64,000 nt of DNA from Microcoleus sp. FACHB-831 (GTDB lineage Bacteria > Cyanobacteriota > Cyanobacteriia > Cyanobacteriales > FACHB-T130). Position 1 is the first letter of the stretch. Every line of letters starts with the position of its first letter. The notes under the pieces are model-generated. The model searched no databases. It saw only the letters and a program-made list of their open reading frames with translations, and was not told where the DNA came from. The stretch is taken from NCBI RefSeq assembly GCF_014695585.1, contig NZ_JACJON010000079.1, positions 99,270-163,269 on the forward strand, in the 5' to 3' direction. Positions 20,526-31,500 of this stretch are shown one piece after another. The position numbers were made by a program, and so were the translations under genes.

Positions 20526-20592
20526 CTTTTTTCCCCATTCTCCTGATAAATATGACAGGGTATCTCTCCATATTAGAGTACGATATTGTTGC

Positions 20593-23500
20593 TTAAACTT
20601 CTATTAATTCATTCTTGTGATTTATACTTCCTAGTTTTAGGGATATATAATCTACTGGAGAAACAACTTGGCAACTTCGTGCATCTTGCTGCTGCCAAAA
20701 TTCAAAAATTTCCTGCCTGCCATCATTGAAATTTTCGGTAGCGATTTGATAAATTTTACTTTTACTTTCGCCACTTTCTATTTTTCTTAAAAGCAAACAA
20801 GATAAGGAAGATTTTTTATCGCCGCAACTTGTTTGTTTAATCCGCTTTAATTTTAATCCCATAATATTTAGAAGTTGGCTGAGAATTTTAATCGCAGTAA
20901 TGGGAGTTTCGTCTGTTTCCGGGGGAATATTTATACCAATAGCTCTCTTAATATGCTTGCTGCACCGCAGGGCATTTGCTTTAAGTTCAATTAAGTCTAA
21001 GTCAGTTTCCTGAAACTTTCGGTTTTGATCGAGAAACTCTACCATTCCCAAGGCTCTTAGTGCTTCAACCTTGAGAGTGTAAGTTTTTACGTCGGGTAAA
21101 AAAACTTTACCTTCTCCCCTCTCCAACTGTTGGTTCCATTCTTGTTTATCTCTGAGGCTGAAATACTCGCTTTCATGTGTCAAATAGTAATGAGTTAAAA
21201 GCTGGGAATAATATCCTCGGTCATCGCGCTGCTTTAATTGTGCAGTTACTTCTACGCCATAACGCTGTTGGAGAATATATTTATTCACTTTGTTGCGTTC
21301 TTCATCTGTTAGCGATCGCTTAACTAATAATTTTTGATATTGTCGCGAATCAATATTGGCAGAATTGGCAACATTCCAGGCTGCCTGTAACTCAATCTGC
21401 TTGCGAATTTTAAGAATTTGATTGCTTATGCGTTTAGTTTTTTTATTCTGTTCTTCAAATTGATTTTGAATTTGTACAATTTCTCGCACCAGCTTTATTC
21501 TAATTTCCCTCTGTTCGGGAGCCGTTGCTAAGAATGCCTGACGGCAAATTGTTAGGCGATCGCTTGGAGGAGCGTCGCTAACGGCATTCACCTGATGTCC
21601 TTCAGCCTTTAGTCCTTCTAACATTGATTGACGATATAGAGTAAGCGATGCGTTTACCCTAGCTCCTAATTTAGCCCAACTTTTTAAGTGGATAAGGTCA
21701 TAAACTAAAGGCAAATCCACATCAACTGTATGCATTGGACTCATTAAAGCTAAATTTTCCTTCTGATTTTCTTGATACCAATGAGATAAAACGCGATAAT
21801 TCGTGCTGCCGCTGCCAATTAATCCAATCCCACGCTTGGCACACCATACAATTCGTGGAACAGCAGCACGTACCCTAGCTAATGCTTGCCGTGCTTCTGC
21901 ATCCGGAATTACTCCCTGAAAAATACCGTAAACGCGATCGAAATGTTCTACATCAATACTGACTCCCGTACCAAGGCTAGGAGTCACAAAAACTGCATCA
22001 TAGTCCTTCGCTTTATGGTTGATCTCTTGAATAAAATTGGCTGCCTGATGATCGAGAGTGCTTGTTGTCTGGCTGCTGACAAGTAGGGTTTTGGGATATT
22101 GTTTTTGGAATTGCTGGAGGCGCTGTTTAATGTAAGAATTTATAGTCTCTGAACTATAACGTCCCGAGCGGCTATCGGTAGTAACATAGCATTTTAATCC
22201 TGCCATCAAATCTTGTTCTAGCTGATGAATTAGCGGCGTCGGGTTTGAGGAATCGTGGAAAGTAATATCCCAACCAATCTCCGGTTTCCACTCATTAACT
22301 ACAACCCAAGGATCGATGGGAATTCCAGCCAGTCCCTTTAGGTAATCTAAAGAAATATCTGATAAATCAGCATCTTGCGCGATCGCCATACCTCCTGTTT
22401 GCAAAACGGTAGAAATGAGTTGCTGAAAAACTCTCAAAATCTTCACCCGCTTGTCTTTACAAGTGCTGCTGTTGAGTAGATGCCACAAGGACTGCTCAAC
22501 TTCATCCAAAATAACGATCGCACCTTGCCAATCTTCAGGATTAAGCTTCCAAATTGAATCAACGCACAGTCCCAGCGAACGATAATTACTAATAGGCAAT
22601 TGGCTGGATACTTTCCTATTAATTATTTGTCTGTTATTAATCCAGTCCACCCCAATTTTGTCGCACAAAAACCGTCCAAGCTGAATTCTATGCGTCAGCA
22701 ACAAGACAGGCTTACCTCTTTTTTTAGCTTCTTTAACTAACTCTAAAAGTGCTGTAGTTTTGCCAGTTCCTTTAGCAGACTTGACGCCAATTAATCCAGA
22801 TGTCGGAAAAGGAATTTTTCCCAGGTAGCGGCGGTTGAGAATGCGTGCAGGAGGGTAGGTTAGTGCCGTGTGGGGTTTGGTTTTAGCAATATCTTTTTCT
22901 AAGTCCGCGCTAGTTTCGTAGACGCTATGGAAGGCAGCAGCACCTTGAGCGACGATAAATTCATCAACACCTTTTTCTAAGCCGGGAAGTCTGATGACTT
23001 TGACTGGGCAACCTTTTTCTTCTAAAAGTTGACCGAGTTGCGCGATCGCGTTATTAACTGCCTCGATCGTTTTTGGCTGAGTTTCGTAGTCGAAGCAAAT
23101 ATAAAATTTAGCCTCTAGCTGCGCGAATGCTGCCAAATCTGGGATTAACTGTCGGCTGATAACCTTGCCATAATAGTCCCTAGTTACGCGGTAGCCGCTA
23201 GTAATTCCTGGTAGAGCGATCGCTGCATATCCCACGCTTAATAAAGCTGCTGCTTTCTTGGCTCCCTCGCAAATAATTAGAGGGATTTTTTGTTCAACCA
23301 CCCACTGCCAAAAACCAACAGCTTCCCCATCTTCTGCGATCGCAATGTTTTCTGGCATCGGCACGCTGTAGCGCAATGCCGTTTGCTGCCAGACATGGAG
23401 AGGAACTCTCAGGCAAAAAAGTCTTGTAGGCGTGCTGGGGGGATGTTCGTACTTGATCTGCTTGCCGTCTTTGTCTTGCCTGGGATGGTTTGGCTTATAG

Positions 23501-23766
23501 CACCCCCACTCCATCCAACCCCAATTATTCAGCGGATCTAGCCCCGAACACCACCACCCTCCTGAAACCACATGAGCGTAGCGACGCAGCAACCCACTGC
23601 TAACCTGTCCGGTATTAGTGCGGGGGAGGCTATCGGAAATAAACAAATACTCGTAAGGGGCATCTCCTTCAAGGGAGATGAAATTCAGCCGCGCTAAGGC
23701 GGGGTCAATACCGCTGCCTGTAACTAATTCTTGTAGATGTTTGGGGTATAGATCTGGCGGATGCAT
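20593..23766 (-). CDS. Plasmid-type replication protein (CyRepA1-like, DUF3854)
   Basis: 1057-aa protein. The N-terminal third has a Toprim-like primase fold: IICEGAKKA with Glu167, CFDYET with Asp226, and KGVDEFI. The central part is a P-loop helicase-like domain with VKSAKGTGKTT (328-338) and VILDEVEQS (418-426); later SLGTGVSI and QALARVRA resemble helicase motifs V and VI. The C-terminus is basic, helical and coiled. This primase-helicase architecture is what is called CyRepA1 on cyanobacterial plasmids. It is odd to see it beside hemL on what looks like chromosome. No partition genes or iterons were recognised, so it may be a remnant of an integrated plasmid. Confidence 0.82.
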   Translation of the reverse strand: MHPPDLYPKHLQELVTGSGIDPALARLNFISLEGDAPYEYLFISDSLPRTNTGQVSSGLLRRYAHVVSGGWWCSGLDPLNNWGWMEWGCYKPNHPRQDKDGKQIKYEHPPSTPTRLFCLRVPLHVWQQTALRYSVPMPENIAIAEDGEAVGFWQWVVEQKIPLIICEGAKKAAALLSVGYAAIALPGITSGYRVTRDYYGKVISRQLIPDLAAFAQLEAKFYICFDYETQPKTIEAVNNAIAQLGQLLEEKGCPVKVIRLPGLEKGVDEFIVAQGAAAFHSVYETSADLEKDIAKTKPHTALTYPPARILNRRYLGKIPFPTSGLIGVKSAKGTGKTTALLELVKEAKKRGKPVLLLTHRIQLGRFLCDKIGVDWINNRQIINRKVSSQLPISNYRSLGLCVDSIWKLNPEDWQGAIVILDEVEQSLWHLLNSSTCKDKRVKILRVFQQLISTVLQTGGMAIAQDADLSDISLDYLKGLAGIPIDPWVVVNEWKPEIGWDITFHDSSNPTPLIHQLEQDLMAGLKCYVTTDSRSGRYSSETINSYIKQRLQQFQKQYPKTLLVSSQTTSTLDHQAANFIQEINHKAKDYDAVFVTPSLGTGVSIDVEHFDRVYGIFQGVIPDAEARQALARVRAAVPRIVWCAKRGIGLIGSGSTNYRVLSHWYQENQKENLALMSPMHTVDVDLPLVYDLIHLKSWAKLGARVNASLTLYRQSMLEGLKAEGHQVNAVSDAPPSDRLTICRQAFLATAPEQREIRIKLVREIVQIQNQFEEQNKKTKRISNQILKIRKQIELQAAWNVANSANIDSRQYQKLLVKRSLTDEERNKVNKYILQQRYGVEVTAQLKQRDDRGYYSQLLTHYYLTHESEYFSLRDKQEWNQQLERGEGKVFLPDVKTYTLKVEALRALGMVEFLDQNRKFQETDLDLIELKANALRCSKHIKRAIGINIPPETDETPITAIKILSQLLNIMGLKLKRIKQTSCGDKKSSLSCLLLRKIESGESKSKIYQIATENFNDGRQEIFEFWQQQDARSCQVVSPVDYISLKLGSINHKNELIEV

Positions 23767-23907
23767 GGCGCGAGTTTAGTTCCTGGGGAAGTCAACGGAT
23801 CTAAAAACGTACCATGCATTTGCCGATTAAATGGTTCGAGGGCGATCGCTCCCCAAGCGATCCAACCCTATTAACAGCGTGCTACTTCATTGCCAGCCCT
23901 AGCGATA

Positions 23908-25209
23908 TCAAAGGCTAGACATAACTTCTCGCGCAGCTGCCAAAGTGCGGTCAATATCTTCCTCGGTGTGAGCTAGAGAAGTAAACCCAGCTTCAAACTG
24001 AGAAGGCGCAAGATAAATCCCGCGCTCCAACATACCGCGATGGAAGCGGCTGAACTTGCTCGAATCAGACTTTTTCGCGTCTTCGTAGTTGCGAACTGGC
24101 CCTGCTGTGAAGAACAAACCAAACATACCGCTGATTTGACCGCCACAAGCTGCATGGCCAGTTTCTTTAGCAACTTGCAACAAACCATTGCTGAGCTTTT
24201 TCGTAATCTTGTCCAGATACTCGTAAGTACCTGCTTTTTGCAGCAATTCCAGCGTCTTTATTCCTGCTGTCATAGCTAGGGGATTGCCCGAAAGCGTTCC
24301 AGCTTGATACATTGGTCCCGCGGGTGCAACCATCGACATAATTTCCCGTCTGCCGCCATAAGCGCCTACTGGCAAACCGCCGCCGATAACTTTGCCCAGT
24401 GTCGTCAAGTCAGGGGTGACGCCAAAGCGTTCCTGACAACCGCCGTAAGCAATGCGGAAGCCTGTCATTACTTCGTCAAACACTAGCAATGCGCCATGCT
24501 CTTGGGTAATCACTCGCAAGCCTTCGAGGAAACCGCCATCGGGGGGTATAAACCCAGCATTGCCGACGACTGGCTCTAACATTACGCCAGCAATCTCACC
24601 GGGGTTGGCTTCAAATAGAGATTTGACTGCTTCTAAATCGTTGTAGGGTGCAGTTAGAGTGTTGGCGGTGACTCCTTTGGGTACGCCGGGGGAGTCGGGC
24701 AAGCCTAGCGTGGCGACGCCGGAACCCGCCTGAACCAAGAGCATATCGGCGTGACCGTGATAGCAGCCTGAAAATTTGATGATTTTGTCGCGTCCTGTGA
24801 AAGCTCGCATCAGGCGGATGACTGCCATGCAAGCTTCTGTTCCAGAACTAACAAAGCGCACCATTTCAATGCTGGGAACGGCGTCAATCACCATTTCAGC
24901 TAGGACGTTTTCTAAATATGAGGGTGCGCCAAAGCTGGTGCCTTTTTCTAGAGCTTCGTGCAGCGCATTGATAACTTCTGGATGGGCGTGACCGCAGATT
25001 GCTGGCCCCCAACTGCCAACGTAGTCGATATATTGGTTGCCATCGACATCCCAGACATACGCTCCTTTTACGCGGTCGAAGACGATGGGTTGTCCGCCGA
25101 CAGATTTGAAGGCTCGCACTGGGGAACTGACGCCTCCTGGCATGAGCTTCTGAGCGGCGGCGAAAATTTCTTCTGATTTGGTGGTTTTCAAATTCTTGGT
25201 GCTAATCAA
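23908..25209 (-). CDS. hemL: Glutamate-1-semialdehyde 2,1-aminomutase
   Basis: 433-aa class-III PLP enzyme that converts glutamate-1-semialdehyde to 5-aminolevulinate, the entry to heme, chlorophyll and bilin synthesis. Diagnostic pieces are [11 protein letters not shown] (24-34), [19 protein letters not shown] motif at 121-135, HGHAD (151-155), [10 protein letters not shown] (243-252) and the PLP lysine Lys273 in [13 protein letters not shown]. The length is the usual one. It is a single gene; the 5' region on its right side is shared with the divergent hisIE gene. Confidence 0.98.
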   Translation of the reverse strand: MISTKNLKTTKSEEIFAAAQKLMPGGVSSPVRAFKSVGGQPIVFDRVKGAYVWDVDGNQYIDYVGSWGPAICGHAHPEVINALHEALEKGTSFGAPSYLENVLAEMVIDAVPSIEMVRFVSSGTEACMAVIRLMRAFTGRDKIIKFSGCYHGHADMLLVQAGSGVATLGLPDSPGVPKGVTANTLTAPYNDLEAVKSLFEANPGEIAGVMLEPVVGNAGFIPPDGGFLEGLRVITQEHGALLVFDEVMTGFRIAYGGCQERFGVTPDLTTLGKVIGGGLPVGAYGGRREIMSMVAPAGPMYQAGTLSGNPLAMTAGIKTLELLQKAGTYEYLDKITKKLSNGLLQVAKETGHAACGGQISGMFGLFFTAGPVRNYEDAKKSDSSKFSRFHRGMLERGIYLAPSQFEAGFTSLAHTEEDIDRTLAAAREVMSSL

Positions 25210-25602
25210 AGTTCTCTCCTGTGTTCGATGCTTATATGCTTATAAAGCTTCTGCCTTTAGGAAGGTGTCAAGGGCGATCGCCAGCCTTACGCTGTTAATT
25301 ATCCTACTCAGGCCAACGCTAATGATGTCCTACAAAACAAATTAGGATCTTCTATTAAGCGTCTGCGATCGCCTGTCTGAATCCGCCCAAGACTTAATAT
25401 CGGGCAGCATTTAATTCAGCGCTTGACTGGTACGCCGAACCCTCTAGGGCTGCCCTGTCGCTTGGTGTGCCATAAGAAGTCAAGCGGCAAGTCTCAACAG
25501 TACCATCGGCACATCCCTAGCAGTTCTTTAATCGCATCAATCATTACGTTCAGCTGGCAGCCTAAGAATGGTATCTTATACAAGCTATTTAGTGCCACTG
25601 GT
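25210..25602. other. Divergent promoter region between hemL and hisIE
   Basis: 393 bases between two divergently transcribed genes, so it should contain both promoters. The frame of hisIE is open back to 25423, but those 60 residues have no family resemblance. I see several HIP1-type octamers and no other gene, RNA or repeat. Confidence 0.6.
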
Positions 25603-26253
25603 ATGCCAGCCGTTGAACCAAATTCCTTAGAACAATCAATTCCAGTTGATAAAATCCGCTACAACGAGCAAGGGCTTGTTCCAGCCATAGTCCAGGATTA
25701 CTTGGACGGTACGGTGTTGATGATGGCTTGGATGAATCGCGAGTCTCTGCAAAAAACTTTAGAATCTGGGCAGACATGGTTTTGGAGTAGGTCTAGGGGC
25801 GAATTTTGGCACAAAGGTGCTACATCGGGTCATATTCAGAACGTGCGGAGTCTGCGATATGACTGCGATAGTGATGCCCTACTCGTCGGTGTGGAGCAGG
25901 TGGGAGATATTGCCTGTCACACTGGGGAACGCAGTTGTTTTCATCAGGTAGATGGCGAAAAACAACCGCCTCCGGCAGATATGCTATCGGGGGTATTTGA
26001 TGTTATTCGCGATCGCCGCGATAATCCAGTAGAAGATTCATATACCTGCAAGCTTTTGGCTGGCGGCGATAACAAGATTTTGAAGAAAATCGGTGAAGAA
26101 GCCGCCGAAGTAGTGATGGCGTGCAAAGATGATGACCCAGATGCGATCGCTGGTGAAGTTGCTGATTTGTTTTATCACACCCTTGTTGCCTTAGCTCACC
26201 ATCAAGTAGATTTGAGAGCAGTCTATCGCAAATTACAAGAACGCAGGCGATAA
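25603..26253 (+). CDS. hisIE: Bifunctional phosphoribosyl-AMP cyclohydrolase / phosphoribosyl-ATP pyrophosphatase
   Basis: 216-aa histidine-biosynthesis enzyme catalysing the second and third steps. The N-terminal cyclohydrolase part shows [28 protein letters not shown] and the metal-site region YDCDSDALL with CHTGERSCF. The C-terminal pyrophosphatase part shows [20 protein letters not shown] and [10 protein letters not shown] chose ATG 25603, because the upstream open stretch lacks any family feature and the resulting length is normal. A good hairpin terminator follows the gene. Confidence 0.96.
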   Translation: MPAVEPNSLEQSIPVDKIRYNEQGLVPAIVQDYLDGTVLMMAWMNRESLQKTLESGQTWFWSRSRGEFWHKGATSGHIQNVRSLRYDCDSDALLVGVEQVGDIACHTGERSCFHQVDGEKQPPPADMLSGVFDVIRDRRDNPVEDSYTCKLLAGGDNKILKKIGEEAAEVVMACKDDDPDAIAGEVADLFYHTLVALAHHQVDLRAVYRKLQERRR

Positions 26254-26284
26254 CGTCATTTTGTAAAAATGCATATTTACTAAC

Positions 26285-26317
26285 TTAATGGCAAGGGTGT
26301 TTTCCTCTTGCCATTAA
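26285..26317 (+). terminator. Terminator of hisIE
   Basis: A perfect 11-bp stem TTAATGGCAAG/CTTGCCATTAA around an 11-base loop, followed by ATATTTT. It lies 31 bases after the hisIE stop. The stem also has an upstream A/T stretch and could act in both directions. Confidence 0.7.
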
Positions 26318-26426
26318 ATATTTTACCCAGTTTTAACGCTTCACGGTTATGTCTTATTAGTTCAATAACCACAATTTGCAAATTTCCCTTAAAAGTAGCT
26401 TAGTATCTTCTTAAGCGAAATATTGA

Positions 26427-26460
26427 TAATTACAACCCTGCTTAGCCAGGGTGATAATTA
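26427..26460 (-). terminator. Terminator of the MFS gene
   Basis: TAATTA-CA-ACCCTG, loop CTTAGC, CAGGGT-GA-TAATTA. The right arm overlaps the MFS stop codon (26458-26460), so on the minus strand the hairpin begins at the end of the coding region. Confidence 0.6.
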
Positions 26461-27708
26461 TTCATGTAAGAGGCGATTTAAGTACTGTAAAATTGCAATT
26501 GTAACGCCTATGCTCAAAGCCAAAGCCAACCAGAAACTATCCACCACAAAGCGCGGTTGATCTAACGCCCACCCGCCCAAGGGAGGGCCAATAAAGTAGC
26601 CAACCGCCCAGCAAAGTGAGTTAATTGACAAGTAAACTCCCCGCTGGGGTTCTGGTGCTAAATCTGTTACTAAGGAAGAAGCAGAGGGCGTGTAGGAAAC
26701 AATAGCGATCGCCAACACTCCCATCCCTAATATTGCCCACAACAAATGCCCAGATGGTGCAATACCGCTAAAACCGATGAGGATAAATCCTACTCCCCAC
26801 AGCAAGGATGATACTGTTAAAGCATTAGGATGGCTAAAGCGTCTTAATGTACGGGCAACAGGCAATTGACAGATAATTGATACGATCAAATGCCAACTGA
26901 AAAGCGCACTAATTGTTGTTGCTGAAAAGCCGTTTCCGGATGGTGTGGCTGGAACAAATTTGCTGAAATACAGCGGCATGGTGCTGTGCAGTTGAGACAT
27001 ATAAGTAGTGAAAATAATATTAACTAGAACAAACACAAGAAGACGGCGATCGCGCAGTGCTGATGCCCAGCTATTAATTGGCTGTTTTTCACATACTATT
27101 GAGCGAGAAGTTTCTGTAACCTTTACATACACAACTCCAAAAAACACGACAAACGAAATCGCATCAATTACAAATAACGCCCGATAAATACCCGTTGTTC
27201 CAATCAATACGCCTCCGAAAACAATCCCTAGCCCTAAGCCTAGATTGTCCGCCAGCCGGGTCAGCGCGTAAGCCTCTTTTCGTTCTTCTCCTTGGGCTAA
27301 GTCTGCTACCACTGCTTCTGTTGCAGGCCAATACAAACCTATACCCAAACCCATTAGTAAGTTAGCGATAACTAACATAGAAATTGTATTAGTAACAGCC
27401 AAAGCCAGCGATGCGATCGCGCAAATCGCTGATGAAAGTAACAGAGTGCGTCTGCGTCCCCATAAGTGCGAATCAGAAAAAGAACCGCTCAAGATGCGAC
27501 CCACTACCCCAGAAATAGAAGCACTTCCCAAGGCAAAGCCTACCTGGGTTGAGGAGAAATGTAACTGATTAACAAAAAATATTGGCGCGTAAAACATTGT
27601 AAAGCCAGTGCCAACTTCTGAGAGTAAGCGACCTGTGGCAAGAATCCAAATTTGAGGATTCAACTTAGGCAACCAAGAGAGCAATTTGGAGGTGGGGGAA
27701 AATTTCAT
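26458..27708 (-). CDS. MFS transporter
   Basis: 416-aa major facilitator superfamily protein with about 12 hydrophobic segments and the conserved loop 2-3 motif GRILSGSFSDSHLWGRRRTLL (around residue 70). It begins after a short cytoplasmic leader. A central hydrophilic loop (about 200-220) divides the two six-helix halves. No residues let me assign a substrate; drug or metabolite efflux is typical of the group. It is divergent from the small TPR gene on the right. Confidence 0.9.
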   Translation of the reverse strand: MKFSPTSKLLSWLPKLNPQIWILATGRLLSEVGTGFTMFYAPIFFVNQLHFSSTQVGFALGSASISGVVGRILSGSFSDSHLWGRRRTLLLSSAICAIASLALAVTNTISMLVIANLLMGLGIGLYWPATEAVVADLAQGEERKEAYALTRLADNLGLGLGIVFGGVLIGTTGIYRALFVIDAISFVVFFGVVYVKVTETSRSIVCEKQPINSWASALRDRRLLVFVLVNIIFTTYMSQLHSTMPLYFSKFVPATPSGNGFSATTISALFSWHLIVSIICQLPVARTLRRFSHPNALTVSSLLWGVGFILIGFSGIAPSGHLLWAILGMGVLAIAIVSYTPSASSLVTDLAPEPQRGVYLSINSLCWAVGYFIGPPLGGWALDQPRFVVDSFWLALALSIGVTIAILQYLNRLLHE

Positions 27709-27820
27709 GCGGCCATTCTGGAAAATCGGGACAAGAAATTGAAGGTGTTATAAAACCAAAATTTTTTGAGAACTCTATTTTTAAGAGTTCGGTTTGCACC
27801 TTTAGAAATAAGGTAAAGCT

Positions 27821-28240
27821 ATGAACAGGGCTTTCGCATCTATCGCAGTTATTGGAATTTATACTGTGTTTGTTGTCTTGCCGATAAGTACTCGCGCTCA
27901 AACTGCACCAATACTTATAGCGGAACAGATGAGCGCAAAGGATTTTAATAATCGAGGAGTAGACAAGCTTGAGACAAAGGATTACAAAGGAGCGATCGCA
28001 GATTTTAACCAAGCGCTGCGTCTCGATCCTAAAAATGCTAAGGCTTATTTTAATCGAGGTTTCGCTTACTCTAGTTTAGAAAATTACCAAAACGCGATTG
28101 AGGACTACACTAAAGCGATCCAGATGAAGCCTGGGGATGCGGAAGCTTTTTATAACCGAGGGCTTGCCTACTCTAATCTAGATAACAATAAGGCAGCGAT
28201 CGCGTATTTTTCAAAATCTGCACAGCTAGATCGGCAATAG
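27821..28240 (+). CDS. Secreted TPR protein (shorter paralogue)
   Basis: 139-aa protein with a cleavable signal peptide (MNRAFASIAVIGIYTVFVVL, probable cleavage after STRA) and three tetratricopeptide repeats from about residue 43 (FNNRGVDKLETKDYKGAIAD, AYFNRGFAYSSLENYQNAIE, AFYNRGLAYSNLDNNKAAIA). It is a close paralogue of the gene at 33235, from the SAK segment onward, but stops about 25 residues earlier and lacks the lipobox cysteine. The two copies bracket the DUF4157-annexin gene. Likely an envelope scaffold; the partner is unknown. Confidence 0.85.
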   Translation: MNRAFASIAVIGIYTVFVVLPISTRAQTAPILIAEQMSAKDFNNRGVDKLETKDYKGAIADFNQALRLDPKNAKAYFNRGFAYSSLENYQNAIEDYTKAIQMKPGDAEAFYNRGLAYSNLDNNKAAIAYFSKSAQLDRQ

Positions 28241-28570
28241 CGCAAGCCACGGGTGACGCTGTTGGTGAATTCACCATAATTTGCGTATATTCTGTGAAGC
28301 CAGATTTAGATGACAGTAGGACTTTTACAATTTTGTAGTACTTTGGCCAACAGCATCGCTTGTTACACAAAAATAACACAATACCTTACCACGTCTGAAT
28401 AGCTTTAGCTGTAAGGTTTTGAGTTTAACTTCTACTACATAACTTCACATGAATGGTAGTAGTTGCAAAAATTTATATTACTTCTAGCATTAATATTTTT
28501 TCTAACCAAGAGAGTATTTATAATAAAGACATCTGTCTGACGATATGTACTTTTAAAGTTTGAGGCTGGT
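28241..28570. other. Upstream region of the annexin-DUF4157 gene
   Basis: 330 bases, AT-rich in the second half, between the short TPR gene and the large gene. It should hold that gene's promoter. A GAGG ribosome-binding site sits at 28562-28565, five bases before ATG 28571. No other gene or repeat is evident; the first bases may be decayed TPR sequence. Confidence 0.55.
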
Positions 28571-31500
28571 ATGGCTAACGAAAGAGTAGAGAAACCCGCG
28601 TCCTCGCAACCCCAAATTCAGGCAAAAACCTCTCAATTTGCGGCACGTCCTTTTGCTGCCCAGCCTCAAAATCCCACGCAGCAAGAAATAGAGCCTCAAG
28701 CATTTTCAAATAACCAGCCCTCTGGCACAAAGATGTTGGAAATTCCCAACTTCTTCGGTCCGCGTACCCCAGCATCCCCGCCACCGATTCAGACCAAGCT
28801 GACTATCGGCGAACCTGGAGATCGTTACGAACAAGAGGCGGATCGGACGGCGGAGCAAGTGGTCAGTAAGATTAATGCACCAGCGGTTGCATCACCTCCA
28901 TCCAGTCCGACTGTCCAACGCGAGGAGAACCCCGAACAAGAAGACGACAAATTGATGATGAAGCCGGAATCAGGCACGCTCCAGCGAGAGGAAAATGCTC
29001 AAAGATCTAGCACTAACTTATTGGAAATTCCCAACTTCTTCGGTCCGCGTACCCCAGCATCTCCCTTACCGATTCAAACCAAGCTAACTATAGGTCAACC
29101 TGGAGATCAATACGAGCAGGAGGCGGATCGGGTAGCGGAGCAAGTAGTCAGTAAGATTAATGCACCGCCTGTTGCGTCACCGCCATCCAATCAGCCTGTC
29201 CAGCGCGAGGAGAACCCCGAACAAGAAGAAGACAACTTGATGATGAAGGCGGAATCAGGCATGCTCCAGCGAGAGGAAATGCCTCAACAAGACGATGATG
29301 AAAAATTGCAGATGCAGCCAATGGTGCAACGAGCTTCTAGGGAGGGTGGAACAGATGCTACCCCAAATCTAGAATCGTCTATCCAACAGGCAAGAGGTAG
29401 CGGACAGAGCCTTTCAGACAATATCAAGCAACCGATGGAGCAGGCTTTTGGGGCTGACTTCAGCGGTGTCAAAGTGCATACAGATGCTCACTCTGATATG
29501 CTAAATCGCTCGATTGGCGCCCGTGCTTTCGCTACGGGGAAAGATATCTTTTTCAAGGGAGGAGCATACAGCCCTGGAAGTACAGATGGGCAGAAATTAA
29601 TTGCCCACGAACTCACCCATGTAGTGCAACAAAGCGGCGGTAAAGTGCAGCCGAAGTTGGAAAACAATACGATCCAGCGATCGCCAGCAGCAGCAAATAT
29701 TAATGCAGTATCAGCTATCGTCATCCAACGGAAAGAGGCAGGTGTAGATCCAGGCAAAATCACCCAAGCAGCTGAGGCTCTGCGTAAAGCAATGGCAGGG
29801 TTGGGAACTGATGAAGATGCAATTATGGATACTTTGAAATATAAAACTCAAGCCGAGCTAGCTGCGATCGAGCAAGAGTATCTCAAGAAGTATGGTCGAA
29901 CCCTGGATTATGATTTACGGGATGAGCTTTCAGAAGAAGATTTCAACCAAGCATTAGTTTATTTATCTAAAGAAAAAGAACCTGATAAAGCAAAAGTAAC
30001 TCAGGTTGAGGGCAAGAACGATACAGAAGAGCAGAAGAACTTGGTTCGCTCTCAGGAAATGCTCCAAGCTGCCGATGCTCTGTATAAAGCGATGGAGGGT
30101 TGGGGAACCGATGAAGATACAATTATGCGAACTTTAAGAGGAAAAACTAAAGAACAAAGTCAAGCAATTAAGCAAATATATCTTGACCACTATGGAAAAA
30201 CCTTAGAGTACGATCTAAAAGATGAACTTTCAGGGAAAAATTTAAAGGAAGCTTTTGCCTATCTAGGTGCTGACCAAGCCTACTCGGCTGCAAAAGGTTT
30301 AGAAAATTCCTTGTCATGGATCAACGACGATGAAGAAAAAATTGAAGAAATTTTGATGTCTCTAGAAGACACAGAAATTGAGCGGCTTAATTTAACCCAT
30401 AAAAAAATAATTGATAAGGTTCTTTCTAGTCTTGGGGGATTTGACAAGAAGGTAATTCAAGAACTTTTAAATAAAAATAAGCCTAAAGCCATTGCTTATC
30501 GTTTACAAGAAGCAATGAAAGGTATGGGAACAGATGAAAAAGCAGTTTACAAATATCTGCAAGACAAAAGTGCAGCGGAACTCGATGCCATTAAAAAAGA
30601 ATATCAAATTATTACAGGCGGGCAGTTACAAAAAGACAATTCAATAAAAGGTGGAAAGTCATTAGAAGCAGACATCGATGCTGAATTTTCTGACAATGGG
30701 CTTACTGGTGCAGAAAAGACAATTGCTGAGTCTCTGCTTGAGGAAGACGATTCTAAAAAAGCCGCTGCCCGAATTTATAAGGCAGCATACGGAGGCGGAA
30801 CGGATGAAGAAGCAATTTACAACGAGTTTAAGGGCAAGAGTAAAGACGATTGTGACAAGATTAAGTCAGCCTATGACCAGAAATATGGTAAAGGTGCTTT
30901 CCAGAGGATGATTGAGGGCGAGTTCAGTGATACTGGCCGGGGTAATGAACTCACAAAAGTAAAGCAGTATAGCGAGAAGGGAAACCTCGATCCAGTCTTT
31001 GCTCTGGAAGACGCAATGAATGGTCTAGGAACAAGCGAAGCCCAGATCAAGGAAGTCCTCTGTGACAAGACAAAACAAGAAATTGAGGATATCAAAACCA
31101 GATATAGAAAGGAAACAGGCAAAGGTTTATATAACCAACTAAAAAGTGAGTTATCCGGTCGAGATTGGCATGAAGTTAAGCTTTTACTGACAGGAAAGCC
31201 GGAAACAATGCAAGAGAAATGGACACTGATTCAGCTCAGATATGAATTTGAAATGGGTTCAGGCTCTAACTGGTTTTCTCGTTTGGTTATGACTGGCGCT
31301 CAAGATTTAGGATTTACAACCAGTCAATTGCAACTAGAGAAGCAGTATTGGCGGCTCCAACAAATAATAGATAAGGATGGCACGCTCATAAATGGACATA
31401 CAGAACAAGATTTTGAGCAAGTGTATAACTACACGGAGACGGATGTCAAAAACTATGAAGAAGCAAAGAATTCCGTAACTGAAGCCATTGTTACAGGCAT

